DNA of 64,000 nt from Mycogone perniciosa (GCA_025331125.1 JAOALB010000121.1:62001-126000); one strand, 5' to 3'. Positions 1-13,111 are shown, counted from the stretch's first letter. A program made the numbers and translations. The notes: generated from the sequence alone by a model not told the origin.

Positions 1-1772
1 AGGCCTCCAGTCTGTCGCAATACTCTGTTTGGTTGAGTGCACTGCTGGCGTGGCTGCACCAGAGCGACCCTCCCGCCGTCGGTCCTTACCAGTTAGCCAC
101 GTGAGGAATCCCTCCCATAAGCCTTCCACGATTTCTGTCTGCAGATAAGCCTCCGTCTCCCCAAGGAAGAAGATGGCAGCGCTAGCAGTGGTCCATGAGC
201 TTCGCAGCGCCGTCGCCCGAGCCGACCATCGCTGCCTAATCACACCAGCGTATTCAGTGGCTCCTCGAGGGGCAGGATGATGCCGTCTCAGCGATGTGAT
301 CTTCCAAAGATCCGTCAGTCGGATATGAGCTCGGCGCATAGAGAGCAAATAAGAGTTGATGCAAGAGTAAAGTTGAAGATCAGATGGCGAGATCACCATG
401 TCCAAGGGCGACGGGAGCTGTAGGGAGAGAGTCGCGGGAACGGAGAAGAGGAAGTTTTTGAAAGGTGATGCGGCAAGCATCTTCACAGCCTCTGACCCTA
501 GCCCCTGACCTACGGTGATGGCTGTCGTTAGGGTGGGTTTTGTCAGATGTAACCGGAGCAAATCTCTTGCAAGCTCCAACTGCTCGTCTTCCTCAACCTG
601 ATTCCGCTGCATTGAAACCAGCACTGCCCAAGTCCGGCCCAAGACTGCGGCCACTTCTCCATCTTTGACAGTGACATTCTTCAACCCATCGTCTTTCTCG
701 TGGGCAAGGTTGCCCGCCCTTCGCCAGCGATTTCGTCTGTTCTCGTCTGCCTCATGTGTCAAAGCCATCGCAAATTCTCCTCGGCCCAACAGGAAGAATT
801 CCCGCAGTAGCTGTAGCATTTCAACAACCTTTGTTGTGGGCAGAATCTTCTGCAGCGTATTCTGTGAAAGCGAAAGACGGATTGAAGTGATTGTTCTTGA
901 AAAGCTCGCGCCATTGATGGGAAATGTCAAACTTGACAAGTCCTGCAGCTTTGACGAAAGATGCTCGTGACCCCCCATCCCCGAATCCATAGTGGCTCTA
1001 ACGCGGGCATGATTGAGCGACTTGCCAATAAAGAGCATTGACGATGCTGTAGCCGGCGAAACGAATGACGGCAGAAGCTCAGGTTCATATATATACTGTC
1101 CACTGTCAGTGCGTGGCCAACAGGTCATCTGATCTCACTACTCACCTCAGCAGCGTCTTCCACCTTTTGGACGAAAAAGTCATTGCCTCCCAAGCTCGGT
1201 AGTCTTCCATAGAGAACCCAAGCCGATACTTGTTTCAGCCATGCTGTTTCGGCCACTCTGACCAAGCTCATTGCTGTCTCTTCAACATCTCTATAACCGC
1301 TTTGTAACTCGGACCTCAGCCGATTCATTATTTGCGATCCCCTGCACGCGCTACCATCTTCATTCTTGGTCAGCATGAACTGTGCGATATCCCATAACCA
1401 CTCGAATCGTCTTGTCCATTGCGTAAACTCTCCCACTACAGCGGTCAAGGGCATGAGATTGTACTCTCCAACCCATTCCGGGTCCTCCTTGAGTATGCCC
1501 GCCTCAACCTCTAGCACCTTCCGCTGAAAGGCAGACAAGTGTATAGACTGAATAGCCGTAGCGACAGCGCGGCATATCGTGGAGGGATGGGCGGTCGTGA
1601 TCTGGGCGGCGTACTTTATGAGCTTGATGTGGACATTACTGAGATGCGCGGCCGAGGCTAACAGCTGACGTTCCGGAGGAGTGACGCCGGACAGCGCGCC
1701 CGAATCGGCAGGTTCAGCTCGGAGGAGAGGCGACGGATGGCCCGAGAGTGATAGGAGGATTTCGTGGAGCAT
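1..1772 (-). CDS. Gamma-tubulin complex component 4-like protein (Spc97/Spc98 family), partial
   Basis: Encodes the N-terminal ~570 residues of a GCP-family protein; the gene runs off the left edge. Family members build the gamma-tubulin ring complex that nucleates microtubules at spindle pole bodies. The start ATG at 1772 gives MLHEILLSLSGHPSPLL, typical of GCP4. After one 50-nt intron (1096-1145, donor GTGAGT, acceptor CAG, phase 0) the frame stays open to base 1. It contains the GCP core signature ELLPSFVSP then MLFIGKSLN, and later LREFFLLGRGEFAMAL, close to the GRIP1/GRIP2 boundary. No stop or frameshift was found in the part translated by hand. GCP4 rather than GCP2/3/5/6 is inferred from the short N-terminus and start sequence. 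Housekeeping gene, unrelated in function to its neighbours. Confidence 0.88.
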
Positions 1773-2457
1773 GGCTCCAATGATTGAGGTCTAAAGAGCG
1801 GCAGACGTTAGGGCTGTGCGATCGGATCGGCATTGGCGGAGATGGCATACTGCTTGTTGGCCTTTTTCGATTTAATGGAGTCACTTATCCTCTGGATTAT
1901 AAGAATAATGACACCGAGGAGCTCGTACCGACACATTGGCTGCAAGACGATTCGTCTTTCGCAGCTTCAGCTTGGATGGTGGGGTCAAGCTGATTGAAGG
2001 CCAATGGGGCGGAATAGGTGACCTGCGGACTGCGTTGGAGATGGACGACCGGCCTCCCCAGCTAGATGAACAGGGAATTATCGAGGATCCAAGTAACTGA
2101 GCTCTCGATATTCACAGAACCTGATACGTATAACCAAAGGGAGCGTCGTCGCGACGCGATCATGATGATGGAGCAATGAACTTATGGTCAAGTGGAGCCT
2201 ACCGTCATTGTCCACCTTTTCACGTGACCCCACACATGATCTCCATAATGTTATACCTTCGTAGTAGTACTTCGTACTCACGCCATCATCTTTACATACA
2301 TCTTCTTCATCTGTTTTAATTTGTACTTATGATACCATGATACGGGTATTCTTATTAACAGGCCCAATATCAAGCTCTTCTTGAGCTTCTAAATGCTCGA
2401 CAATATTCATTTATCAATTGGAAGCATAAAACACGCGCCATGGCCGCCCTTCATTCC

Positions 2458-4045
2458 TTATGAAGCCGGCTTCTTCCCCTTAGGGTCTTGTCCGCTCGTG
2501 AAGCTTCTCACGTCTCCGTAGGTGTCATGCGTCCTGCTTCCATCGCCATTGCCTCCCGTGACAATAGCCGGATTTGAACCGTTTTCACCTCCAACGATGA
2601 TTTGACCACCGCCCTTGACCTTGCCCACGACCATACCTTTGGCGACACTCTTCAAAATGGCGCGACGAGAGACACCCGTGACGTCGATATAAACAAGTCC
2701 GACGTTCTTGAAGCCGCCTCCTAGGTTTCTTGACACCTCGCCAGCTTCAGGCCCCCATCGGTGCCCGACCACCGTAGACACGCTCTGTGTGGTGCCAGTG
2801 AGCAGATTTCGACCAGCTTGTTCCACGCCGTCGACCACAGTGTTGAATGCCATTAAACTCTTATTCAAGACTCCCGGTTTATAGCTCTCAATCATATTCC
2901 CGTCTTTATCGAAACCTCTAGCCTTGCCATCCTTTCGGCGCGTAACACTAGCACCAAAGTTCTGCGCGAATTTATTAATCGAGCTAATTGTTGTGGCAGA
3001 GAGGCCAGCTGCCTTGGTCGAGTAATGGTTGATACGGCGGATGTGATCATGCGTCGCAGGTGCGAAGGTCATGGGCTTGGCGGCGGGCTTGGTGCTCTTT
3101 GTGAAGTTATCGGCTTGATTCTGCAACGTCTTGGTGACGAAGTCGGTTGTGGTGATGAGGAGCCTCGAGGCTTTCGTGGCTGACGAGACGATCGTTGATT
3201 TCCTGTATGCAGGGTGTAGTGTGTCTTCTTCGATATAGTCGTACGCTGGGTGGACAGCGATGTTTTGGCTACCATCGGTAGGTAGGACGATTTCGACGGG
3301 GTCTAACGAACACATGTTAGCGAACATGACACAGCGAAGGCAGGTGGAAAGTACCTTTAGACCCAGGCTTAATGGTGCTGTCTTCTACCACTTTGAAGCC
3401 ATCGCTCAGCTCGCCCATGACACTGCCATCTTCTTCATCGACGAGGACGATTCTGCCGGCCAGGTGGGAGCTGTGGCTGCCCTGAACATAGCCCTCGCCA
3501 GGATCAAAGGCCGCTGGGTTGTATGGAGGCAGCTCTTCACCCGCCGCTTCTTTAGACTTAGACCTAGCCGCGTCGGGTCTCTTTGGCTTGGGTGTGGCTG
3601 GCGCTGGCGCCGGGGCTCGTTCGAGAAACGCTGTGCACTGGGCAAGGATCGTCTCAAAGGTATCCACGTCCTCCTGCACACTAGGTCGACTTCCAACAGG
3701 TGGGAACTCGATGCGGGTGAATGCACCACTGTTAGGGCCGAGGTCCCATCGCGGGACGAGGTAGCTGTTTGGCGGCTGGTGATAGATCTGCGTGGTGGCT
3801 GGCATAGGGAGGTCGAGCTCTGGAGGCAAGTGCAGATGCAGGTAGAAATCCTCTTCTCCGTTGCCCACTCCTGAAGGGTCTGCGAAGCCTGAGGATGTTG
3901 GGACCATAAGCAGAGATAGTGTCTGCGGCCCCGAGGGCGTCAGTGGATGCTCCGAGCCATTTGCGATATGGTAAGCCTTGATGCCCTCGACTGCATAGAG
4001 CAGTTTCGGATCCTGGGCTTCAATTAGCGGTCTTGAAGGAATCAA
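2458..4045 (-). CDS. Senescence/spartin-domain protein
   Basis: Two exons joined across a 52-nt intron (3303-3354, GTACTT...TTAG, phase 1) give about 519 residues. The N-terminal half holds the motif DPKLLYAVEGIKAYHI seen at the start of fungal senescence-domain proteins, then a proline/alanine-rich linker (APAPAPATPKPKRP). The C-terminal half is the plant-type senescence/spartin domain, with alanine/glycine-rich helices around SATTISSINKFAQNFGASV and VGHRWGPEAGEVSRNLGGG, ending in a polar tail. Relatives of this domain are linked to lipid droplets, endosomes and stress, but the fungal members are not defined. The start is unresolved: the frame is open upstream of 4045 to a stop near 4138 without an ATG. 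The ATG at 4081-4083 is in another frame, so a short first exon or an indel must be assumed. Confidence 0.75.
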
Positions 4046-4083
4046 TGTATGTAGAATCGGCGCACATTGTGTCCGGAGGCCAT

Positions 4084-5879
4084 GACGATGGTGGTATTGG
4101 ATCGTGAAGCAGTGAAGATGCGATGCGACGCGGGGTCAGGCGGGGCTTTGGGTAACTGGGCTTCAACTGCTTGGTTGCTGGTGCTGAAGGACGGACTATG
4201 AACCGGCCTTGATAAAGGGAATTATATAAAACAGTACAGAGTACTCCGCACCGTAGGGAGTCTATAATTCAGATGCTGGTCAGGTTATAAAACCGGCCAC
4301 CTTGAATATAAATAGAGTCGTCTCCCATCACCTGTCAACGATCCCTGGTTGGCTCCCGAAGCGCCAGACATCGTGAGGCCTCTCACCCCCCTGTGACGAC
4401 GTCATTGGTAAGCATCGTCATCCCCACTACACATGAGACTGCTAGCACGTTTACTTGTAAATATGCGCGCGCATTTGGACCTAGACTCTAAAATAAGCTT
4501 CCACTGCAGGGATATGAGCTTATATTTACCACTCTATTCCCGAATTCTGACGTCTGACAGCCGTATCATTCCATGTCTTTTGTCGAAGAGTCACATGTTC
4601 AAAATGACCACTGTGTTGGGCGGTTGGTTGGCAACAACTTGGCACAGGACCACCATCTCCAACCGGGACGTCGCAGATTTAATAGAAATTCTTGGAAATA
4701 CGGAACAGTGTTGCATTAATTCTTTGAACAATTTTACTCTGGCATTTAGTAGTGGTATTCGCGCATCCGAGCCCTAGCATCTGTTTAATGTGGTGGGAAG
4801 TTCTTGAGTCACTAGGAAAGATGTAACAATGCAAGTACAGTCACAGTAAGGTTTTTAATTGAACAATTAAAATCGATATGTTAGCTGGCTATTTAGTGAA
4901 TATGGGAATGAAAGACCTCCAAGGATAGAGTAGGTGTAATGTGATTTGGTCTTTCGAGTAAGGCAGTTGACTTGGTCATGTTTCTCTCTCCAGCTATCAA
5001 ACTCTCATGTGCAGGAAAAAAAGAAAGCGAAAATAGGAGGTCATCTAAAAAGTTGGACATTCAACTTTTCATGCCGTTGATCTGAAACTCGGGATCTCAC
5101 TCCAGGCACCGAGCCGCCGGCATCATCCTACCCTATCGACTCTACATATTATCAAACCTCTTTTACTTCTCTACTACCATCTTATATTCTATTGTCATTA
5201 AATAGAATATTTTTCTATCTACCGCATACTCCCATCCATTAGTGTCGATCTTCATTCTGTTGCGTTGAATGACCCCTCTTCCACAAGTTCTAGAACCAGA
5301 TACTCCGCAGTACAGCTTACTGCGGAAACGAGACCGACTTCGTTCATCGTACGATTTTCTGTATTATATCACCTCGTGTTATTCGTCATATTCCTTCCCA
5401 ATAGAGAGTCAAGATGCAGGTGATAGTGACAAATCCGTCACTTCTCAAATGCCTTTCAACTTCAGCACGCCACAATCACTTGAATGTGGAAGCATGAGCC
5501 TGATCCTGATTCGACTCCGAGCTGCGGGCAAGTTACATCAATTCAAGTTTGCAGCGCGGCATATTTCTCATTCGCTCCGAGACCAGCTGAATACCCATCC
5601 TTGTGCATCTTGCTGATTCTTGCAGCACATGCGGGGAACACACTCCATGTCCATGGAGGCTCAGCCCTCCTCCTTACAGTGTTGCGCATCCCGCACCTCT
5701 CCATTTGATAATGATCTACCCAGAAGTTTGCAGCAGGTGAATTGGTGGCTAAACTGTATCCCTTAGTTAAAGAGAACCCCATTTCTCCTACATTTCCCTC
5801 GCCGAGCTCTAATCGACTGAGCAATTAGCTGTCCCATGTAAGTATACCAATTACACCCCATCGTCACTTCAAACAACAA
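4084..5879. other. Intergenic, no supported gene
   Basis: About 1.8 kb between the senescence-domain gene and the Tc-type gene, which are divergently transcribed, so both promoters should lie here. Short open frames occur but have no recognisable motif, coding bias or splice support. A TACTCCG-type motif sits near 4240. No RNA gene was recognised. Confidence 0.5.
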
Positions 5880-8800
5880 ATGGATTCTCGCAAGAAATTT
5901 ACTGTAGATGAAAATGTATCAGGGCAAGCAGACGCCCCTGACCCATTGTTACCCGCCAGGCGCACCCATACAAACCCAGTTGTCTCGTCCGGGCCAGTCC
6001 CCGAGCTTGATGCTGTGACTGGATCTCTCTCCTTCGGCGTTCCGATTTATACTTCTCCCGGTAGATCGGGTTTCGGACCTTCACTCTTTTTGACCTATGA
6101 TTCAAGTCAAGGAAATGGGGTATTTGGTCTGGGCTGGCGTTTGAGCATCGCGAGCGTCACACGCAAGACGACTAGGCAACTACCGCAGTATGGATCTGGC
6201 GACACAGACGTGTTTGCCCTGTCTGACCTGGATGATCTTGTTGCAATCCCGGTAGAACAAGAAGTGCTCAGAAATGGTTGGAGAATTCGGCGCTATAACC
6301 CACGAACCAGCTATGAGGCTTCGAGGGTTGAGCAGTGGACCAACACTTCTTCCGAGGATGATGTCCATTGGCGTGTCTTCTCAGCAGATAATGTCGCAAC
6401 AATCTTTGGTCAGACTGACCAAAGTCGTATCTTTGAGCCCGCAACCGAGTTCAATGGTGGGAAGAAACGCATATTTTCGTGGTTGATATCGGAGAGGTTC
6501 GATGCTAATGGAAATAATATGCGCTTCCGGTACAAGACTGAGGATTTGGCTGGTGTTGGTCCTAGTGTTGCCGTATACGAGGAAGGCACTTCTGAGGGCC
6601 CACAGCGGTATCTAAAGAGCGTTGTATACGGCAATCGAGTACCGAATCGGCAGTTGGATACATGGGCAGTTGATCCAACCTTGGTACCTGACAATGGCTG
6701 GCTATTCGAGACTGTCTTCGACTACGGTGAGCACGATCTTGTTGCGCCGACGACCGCAGAGATCAAGCCCTGGGATTTGCGCACAGATCCTTTCTCGACA
6801 CATAAGAGCGGATTCGAAATACGTACATACCGACTCTGCCAACGAATTCTCATGTTTCATCATATACCTGAGGAGTTGAGTGGTTCACAGGATACGTTGG
6901 TCTCATCAACTGTATTCAAATATGACGAGGAGGCTTTCCCGAGTGGCATACCTCTCCTTTTGAGTGTCACGAATCACGGGCACGCACCGAACCTCAAGAC
7001 AGAATCGTTTCCGCCTTTAACTTTTGAGTACACCCAGGCTAAGGACTTATCACAATGTGTTCTTGTTGATGCTGACTGCGAGAATCTTCGATTTTCCGCA
7101 GCTGGTATTTCTACAGGGGTCACAGAATATTTGGACGTTGACGGCGAAGGCTCGCCAGGATTCTTGACTCGCGACGATGGTGCTTGGTGGTATCAGCGCA
7201 ACGAGAGCGCCGCTTCTGATCCCCCAAAGTGCGACTTTGGGGTGCCCAAGCTCGTTCAGGAGATGCCAAACGCTTCTAGTCATGCGCAGTTTACTGACTT
7301 GACCCATAATGGGAAGCCGGGGCTGGTTTGCGGACTTGGTAACGACACTGGGGTACTCAAAGGATATTATGAAAGAACTGAAGATGACGGATGGGCCAAC
7401 TTTGTACCCTTCTCTTCCTCTGCCAACATCGATTTGCTGGACCCTCGAGTACGAATGGTTGATCTTACGGGTGATGGGACGGCCGAAATCCTCCAATCCA
7501 CAAATGACGGGGGATTACTAGAGTGGTACCCATCGTTAGGTGTCAAAGGATTCGGAGAACAAGTCCGGATGCAGAGTTCTAGCCACCCAGTTCTGCGTGT
7601 CAATGACCTCGATACTTATGTGTACATGGCCGACATGACGGGTGATGGCCTCGCTGATATTGTGCAAATCGAGAATGCCAACATTGTGTACTGGCCAAAT
7701 CAGGGATATGGCAGATTCGGCCGCAAGGTCACAATGCAGAATGCTCCTCAGATCAATGAGTTTACTCATGAGCGATTGCGACTATCGGATGTCACTGGCT
7801 CTGGCACGACAGACCTGATCTATTTACCTCTTGGCGGAGGTGTACATGTCTACTATAACCGTGTTGGCAACAAGTGGAGCGACACACAGAAAATCTCAGG
7901 GTTTCCACAATTGGACAGTGTCGCCTCAGTTATGGTTCTGGATCTTTTGGGTCAAGGGACGCCGTGTTTGTGCTGGTCTTCACCTGCCTTTGACTCTCTG
8001 TCTGCTGGGACGAAGGGTGTTTTTCGATACATTGATCTCATGGGTGGACAGAAGCCCGGCCTTCTCAGCGCGCATCACAACGGCTTTGGGCTGGAGAGTT
8101 TAATCAGTTATGCACCATCAACGAAATTCTATCTCCAAGACAAACGCTCAGGTCATGCATGGGAGACTCGTCTTCCATTCCCTGTTCAGTGCGTTGAACG
8201 CCTCGTGAGAGTCGATCAGATTACACCAGCAACTGCCACAACAAGGTATAACTATCATGATGGATACTACGACCCTTCGGAAAGCGAGTTTCGAGGATTT
8301 GGAATGGTTGAGCAGTGGGATGCACAAGAGTTCTCTGGAACACAGCCTGACAATAAGGGGAAGTTTCGGACGCCCACAACATGGCTGAAGAGCTGGTTTC
8401 ACCTTGGCAGGTTGCCATCAGCTGAATCTGCGCCGGATGCCCAGATATCAAAAGCACCAGAAGCGGACCAGGCCACTACGGATGCGTACAGAGCTCTCAA
8501 GGGACATCTGCTAAGGACAGAAATACACAATCAAGATATCTCACAAAGCAGTCCGCGTTCATACATGTCTGAGGAGCACACATACAATGTGGCTACACTA
8601 CAGCAGCGCAATAGTTACGGGCATGGCGTCTACCGTGTTGTTCAACGAGAGAAGTTGACTTCTCAGACCGAATGCAGCAGCGACCTCCGTTTGTCGCACG
8701 AAATTGTCCTCCAGACAGATGACTACGGTCGCGTAACAAAGTCGGCGTCCATAGTATACGGGAAGAAAGCCAGCGATCTGGAACGCGTCGATGATAGAGC

Positions 8801-11800
8801 CAAGCAAGAGGCGACGGTGATATCATATTCTGAAACTGACTACACAAATGTTATCAACGACAACGAAGATTTTCGACTGCCCCTACCATGCGAAACGCGG
8901 CAGTATCGGCTATCTGCAGCCCCTGAGAAGGATGTCTTCGATTTTTCAACACTTGTTGCAGACGACTTTGCATTCTTCAAAAAGGCCACTGAAACGTCTT
9001 TTGAGGACAAAGACTTAAAGGGCAAGAAGGCGCTGGTAGCCAGGAGTCGCTCATTTTACCGCAGCAGTGATTTATCGACATGCTTGCCCCTCGGTAAGCT
9101 AGAGGAGTACTCTACTATCGATCAGACTTATGATCTTGCCATGACTCCAGATATTCTTTCAAAGTTGTCACGGGTCCTTAGCGACTTCGGGACCACTGAT
9201 GTGAAGAAGATGCTACAGTCGGAAGGGGGCTATCGTGACCTTGACGAAGACAATCATTGGTGGGTTCCATCAGGACAGTCACGATATTCAGCATCAAAAG
9301 ATGCCATGGTATGTCAAGTCAAGCTTTTCTGGACTTAACAGAGACTAAAGTGTACCCACAGGCAGAGCTGAAAGATGCCAGGCGTGGTTTCTATATCGCA
9401 CGCGTGAATGTTGATCCTTTTGGCGTCCGAATATCCATGGAACTAGATTCTTACAGCCTCTTCCACGTGAAGCAAGTTGACGGTGTACAGAATACAACCA
9501 CTTGGGTGTATGACTATGTGGCAATGCAGGCCAAGCAAGCCACCGACCCGAATGGCAATCTGAAACAGACAGTCTTCGACGCTCTGCGCAGAGTTGTTGG
9601 TGAGGCGGTTTCAGGCAAATCCGAGGAACATATCGGAGATAGCCTGGACTCTTTCAAACCGCAGCTCACAGAGGAGCAGATCGAGAGTTTTTCCAAAAAC
9701 CCTGAGGGTCCCGTAACGAGATCCGTGTTGGGAAACGCGGGCCGGCGGACCATCTACGTTGGGCCAAAACTCTTGAATGGCAATTGGGACCCTGCCTTCC
9801 AAGCCGTGATAACACGAGACGAGCACTATAAAGATACAGCTCAGCTCAACATCCGCTTTGAGTACCTGAATGGATCGGGGGACCCGCTCCAAACATCTTC
9901 ACTGCAATGTTCTGGAAAGTGGCAATGCAACGGACGCATTGTGTACGACCTCAACAGTCTCCCTGTTCGAACTTTCCGTCCTTTCTTCAGCAACTCGCAT
10001 TTCTTTCAGTCTCAACCCCCATCTGAAGTGTACCCAACCATCACAACTCTCAGAGACCCAATGGGGCGCGAAATAGGTGTCCTGAATGCAGACCATACTT
10101 GGACAAAAGTGCGCCATCTGCCATGGGCTGTTGAAACATTCGATGCCGGTGACACGGTCCTGATTGAAGATCCAAGGGAGGATACGGAAGTTGGCTACTT
10201 GTTCAAGGCCCTTGATGAGGAGTCTTATACGCCTTCGTGGTATGCAACCATGAGCAGCAGCACTGACGCTAACAAGAAAGCTGCTGCACTGAAGTCCAAG
10301 GTCTATGGCGGGACTCCAAAAGTGACACATCGTGACTCACTAGGTCGTGACATCGTGATGGTGGTGGATAATGGAAGCTGGGGGAAGAATATCACACGGT
10401 CAAATTTCGACTGGCTTGGTAATATTGCACAGGTAGAAAATGCCCGCGGCGCGGTGATCAAAATAGCTTCGTTCGACTTGAGATCCAGGGAGCTATATCG
10501 CATAGACGCAGAGAGCGGGGAACGCTGGGCGCTCTATGATTGTCTTGATCGAGCTATTCTATCGTGGGATTCCCGAAACATGCGAAGGCGTTTCATTTAT
10601 GATGCTGCTGGACGGCTCCAAGAAGAGTGGTTAATGGAAGCACCGCGACAGCGTGAGGTCTTGGTGTTGAAGTCAGTGTATGGGGAGAGCGTAACCAACG
10701 CCACCAAACACAATCTCCGAGAAAGGTTGTACCAACAATACGATCAATCTGGGTCCACGCAGAATTCCAAGTTTGACTTCAAGGGTAACTGCGTCGAGTC
10801 TCAGATACAACTTGCGGAAGATTACAAGAATGTGTTGGACTGGTCACAAACTGGGGACAACAAACCCGGACTGGAAAGCAAGATCTTTAAAAACATTACG
10901 GAGTTCAACGCTCGAAATCAGGCATTCAAGACAACAACTCCAGATGGCAGTTTCACCACGAGAACTTATAACATCGGCGGAGCACTCCAGGTCCTCAACT
11001 TTGAGCATGCGGATACCAATACCGCATCTGAGTCTATCAGCAACATCATTTTTACGCCAGATGGAAAACGCGAGCAGATCAGTTATGGAAATGGTGTTCA
11101 GATAAGCAACAAATTTAATGACGCAACACGGGAGCTCGATCAAAGCCAGGTCAAGTGCACATCCCAAAGAGGGAAGATTCTCAGGGATGTGGCATTCACG
11201 TATGACTCCTGCGGCCGAGTGACGCACACCTATGACAGTGCAGCACAGGACATCTACATCAGTGGAAATGTTGTCAAGCCGATACAGGACTTTAAGTACG
11301 ACGCCCTGGGACAGATAATCGAAGCGCGCGGGCGGGAGCTGATGGATGCCTCTGATGGAAAGAAGACATTAAAACCCTCTTCGCCGTCAGACTCTCTGAG
11401 CAGCCTTCCTTTGAATGGCTCCCAGATATGTGAATATCTCGAGAAATATCAGTATGACTCAGTCGGAAACTTTACTGCTGTTCGACATACTGCAGCAAGC
11501 GATACAACAATCTCAGGGTGGACCAGGAATTACTACTACGAAGAACCTAGCTGTATAAGTGGCAACAGTGACCGTCTGAGTCGGACAACGGTTGGTCGCA
11601 CGTCGGACAGCTATGGCTATGATAAAAACGGATGCATGACCTCTGGTTCGTCTTATTATTCTTCGCTTGCCTGGGACTTCAACAACCGACTCCGTTCCTC
11701 CTCGTCGCAAATTGTCAAGGATGGCATCCCAGAAAAGACGTGGTATGTTTATAATGCTTTGGGTCACCGAGTCCGCAAGGTTGTCGAACGGTCCGTGTCT

Positions 11801-13111
11801 GCTGGTGGCTCCGGGACTCCAACCAAGTCGAAGGAGACGATCTATCTCCCCGGCTACCAACTCTACCGTACTTTCCGCGGTGATGGTATAACTGTGGCAC
11901 GCGAAAAGGCCACTTTTGCCGTTCTGGAGGACTCTTCAGATGGGGTTGGGTCTGCCGTGGCGTTGATTGAATACGATGCATCTAAGAAACGGAGCCCGCT
12001 TGTGCGTTACCAGGTCAGTGAGGGTCTCGAGCTTGACGATAAAGGTAAATTGGTGTCATACGCAGAATACACACCTTTTGGAACAAACACATACAATGCT
12101 CTCGACTCTACAGTTGAAGCGCCGAGGAGATATCGGTTCGCCAGATACGAGCGTGATGCGGAGACGGGAATGTTCCATTGTGGCGAAAGATATTACGCAG
12201 CATGGCTGGGCCGATGGACATCACCCGACCCCATAGGTCTTGCAGACGGTGTGAATCGATACTGCTATGTCCACAACGATCCTACAAACCTGGAAGACAG
12301 TGGAGGGATGATGCCTACGCGTAGAAGGTCTGATGATGAACAGCCTGCACCTAAAAGACCTAAAGCGGAAGAAGTGACACCCTCGCCGTCAGGAGGGAAG
12401 GGCCTGCAACCCATAAAGGGAGGCAACGACCCCGCGAACGTGAGTGACTACGTGAGGGACAAGGTCAGAGAAAAGAGTACGATCCAGGTCCTAAGGCCTG
12501 GACACAACACTGCAGAGTATAGAGACCGTGACGGAGTGAACGGGTTCCAGATTGGCATTGAGGGTCTGATTGGCTGCACTTCGATGATTCTCGTCTCAGA
12601 CAAGGGCGTATACTTTACACATTGGTTCGAAGACCCGAGCTTTGAGAAAATAGTAAACCCTGTTACACAACAAAAAGCTTCCGATGACCAACAGGATACG
12701 CTATTCCAGAGTCATGTCATCGACGCACTATCTACGGGAACGCGATATCACAAAGAACTTGGACAGTACAGCGAAGCATTCAAGGACCACAATCCAATAG
12801 CCTATGTCATGACACCAACTGATCCCAAAGGGAACGGCCAGCCAACGTACGCAGCTCGATTAGAAACAATAAGGGAGAAAGTCACGGAGTTAACGTCCCC
12901 GGCGCTCAAGTGGAATGTACACACTTATGATCCATTGAGAGCAAGAATGAGCGGTACGGAAACCACATCATGGGGGATGGCACTGGTTGAGTACAGTCCG
13001 TATCATGCAGAGGGAAGTGTCCCGTCGGCGTCTTCGTCAAGATCGTCAAGGCGACCTCAGCCTCAACAGCTCAGAGGATTCATGGAGAGGACGATGGTGC
13101 ATCACAAATAA
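5880..13111 (+). CDS. Giant SpvB/TcB-Rhs (Tc-toxin B-C type) fusion protein with C-terminal putative effector domain
   Basis: Two exons (5880-9308 and 9362-13111; intron 9309-9361, GTATGT...CACAG, phase 0) encode 2,392 residues with no signal peptide. Domains in order: SpvB-type N-terminus from about residue 20 (VSSGPVPELDAVTGSLSF, then GRSGFGPSLFLTYDSSQGNG); FG-GAP/VCBS beta-propeller repeats about 470-650 (DLTGDGTAEI, DMTGDGLADIVQ, DVTGSGTTDLIY); TcdB middle regions about 700-830 (YIDLMGGQKPGLL, YAPSTKFYLQDKRSG, EFRGFGMVEQWD); YD/Rhs repeats about 1250-2090; Rhs core end SPDPIGLADG (D at 2099). In bacterial Tc complexes the B and C parts form a hollow shell holding a C-terminal effector. 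Here B and C are fused, as in some bacterial homologues. After the core come a basic patch (TRRR...PKRPKAEE) and a ~220-residue domain with L-I-G-C (Cys2215) and His2230. Start chosen as the ATG just before the SpvB region. Bacterial origin followed by gain of an intron is inferred. Confidence 0.9.

Noticed and set aside
665..970. 101-codon plus-strand frame
   Set aside because: Antisense to the well-supported GCP4 exon.
5080..5140. Possible tRNA-like segment
   Set aside because: A GGGATCTC-like box is visible, but no acceptor stem or cloverleaf could be formed on either strand.
9257..9361. Second Tc-type reading frame as a separate gene starting at 9257
   Set aside because: The stretch before 9362 is non-homologous read-through; a GTATGT...CACAG intron joins both halves in phase into one protein.
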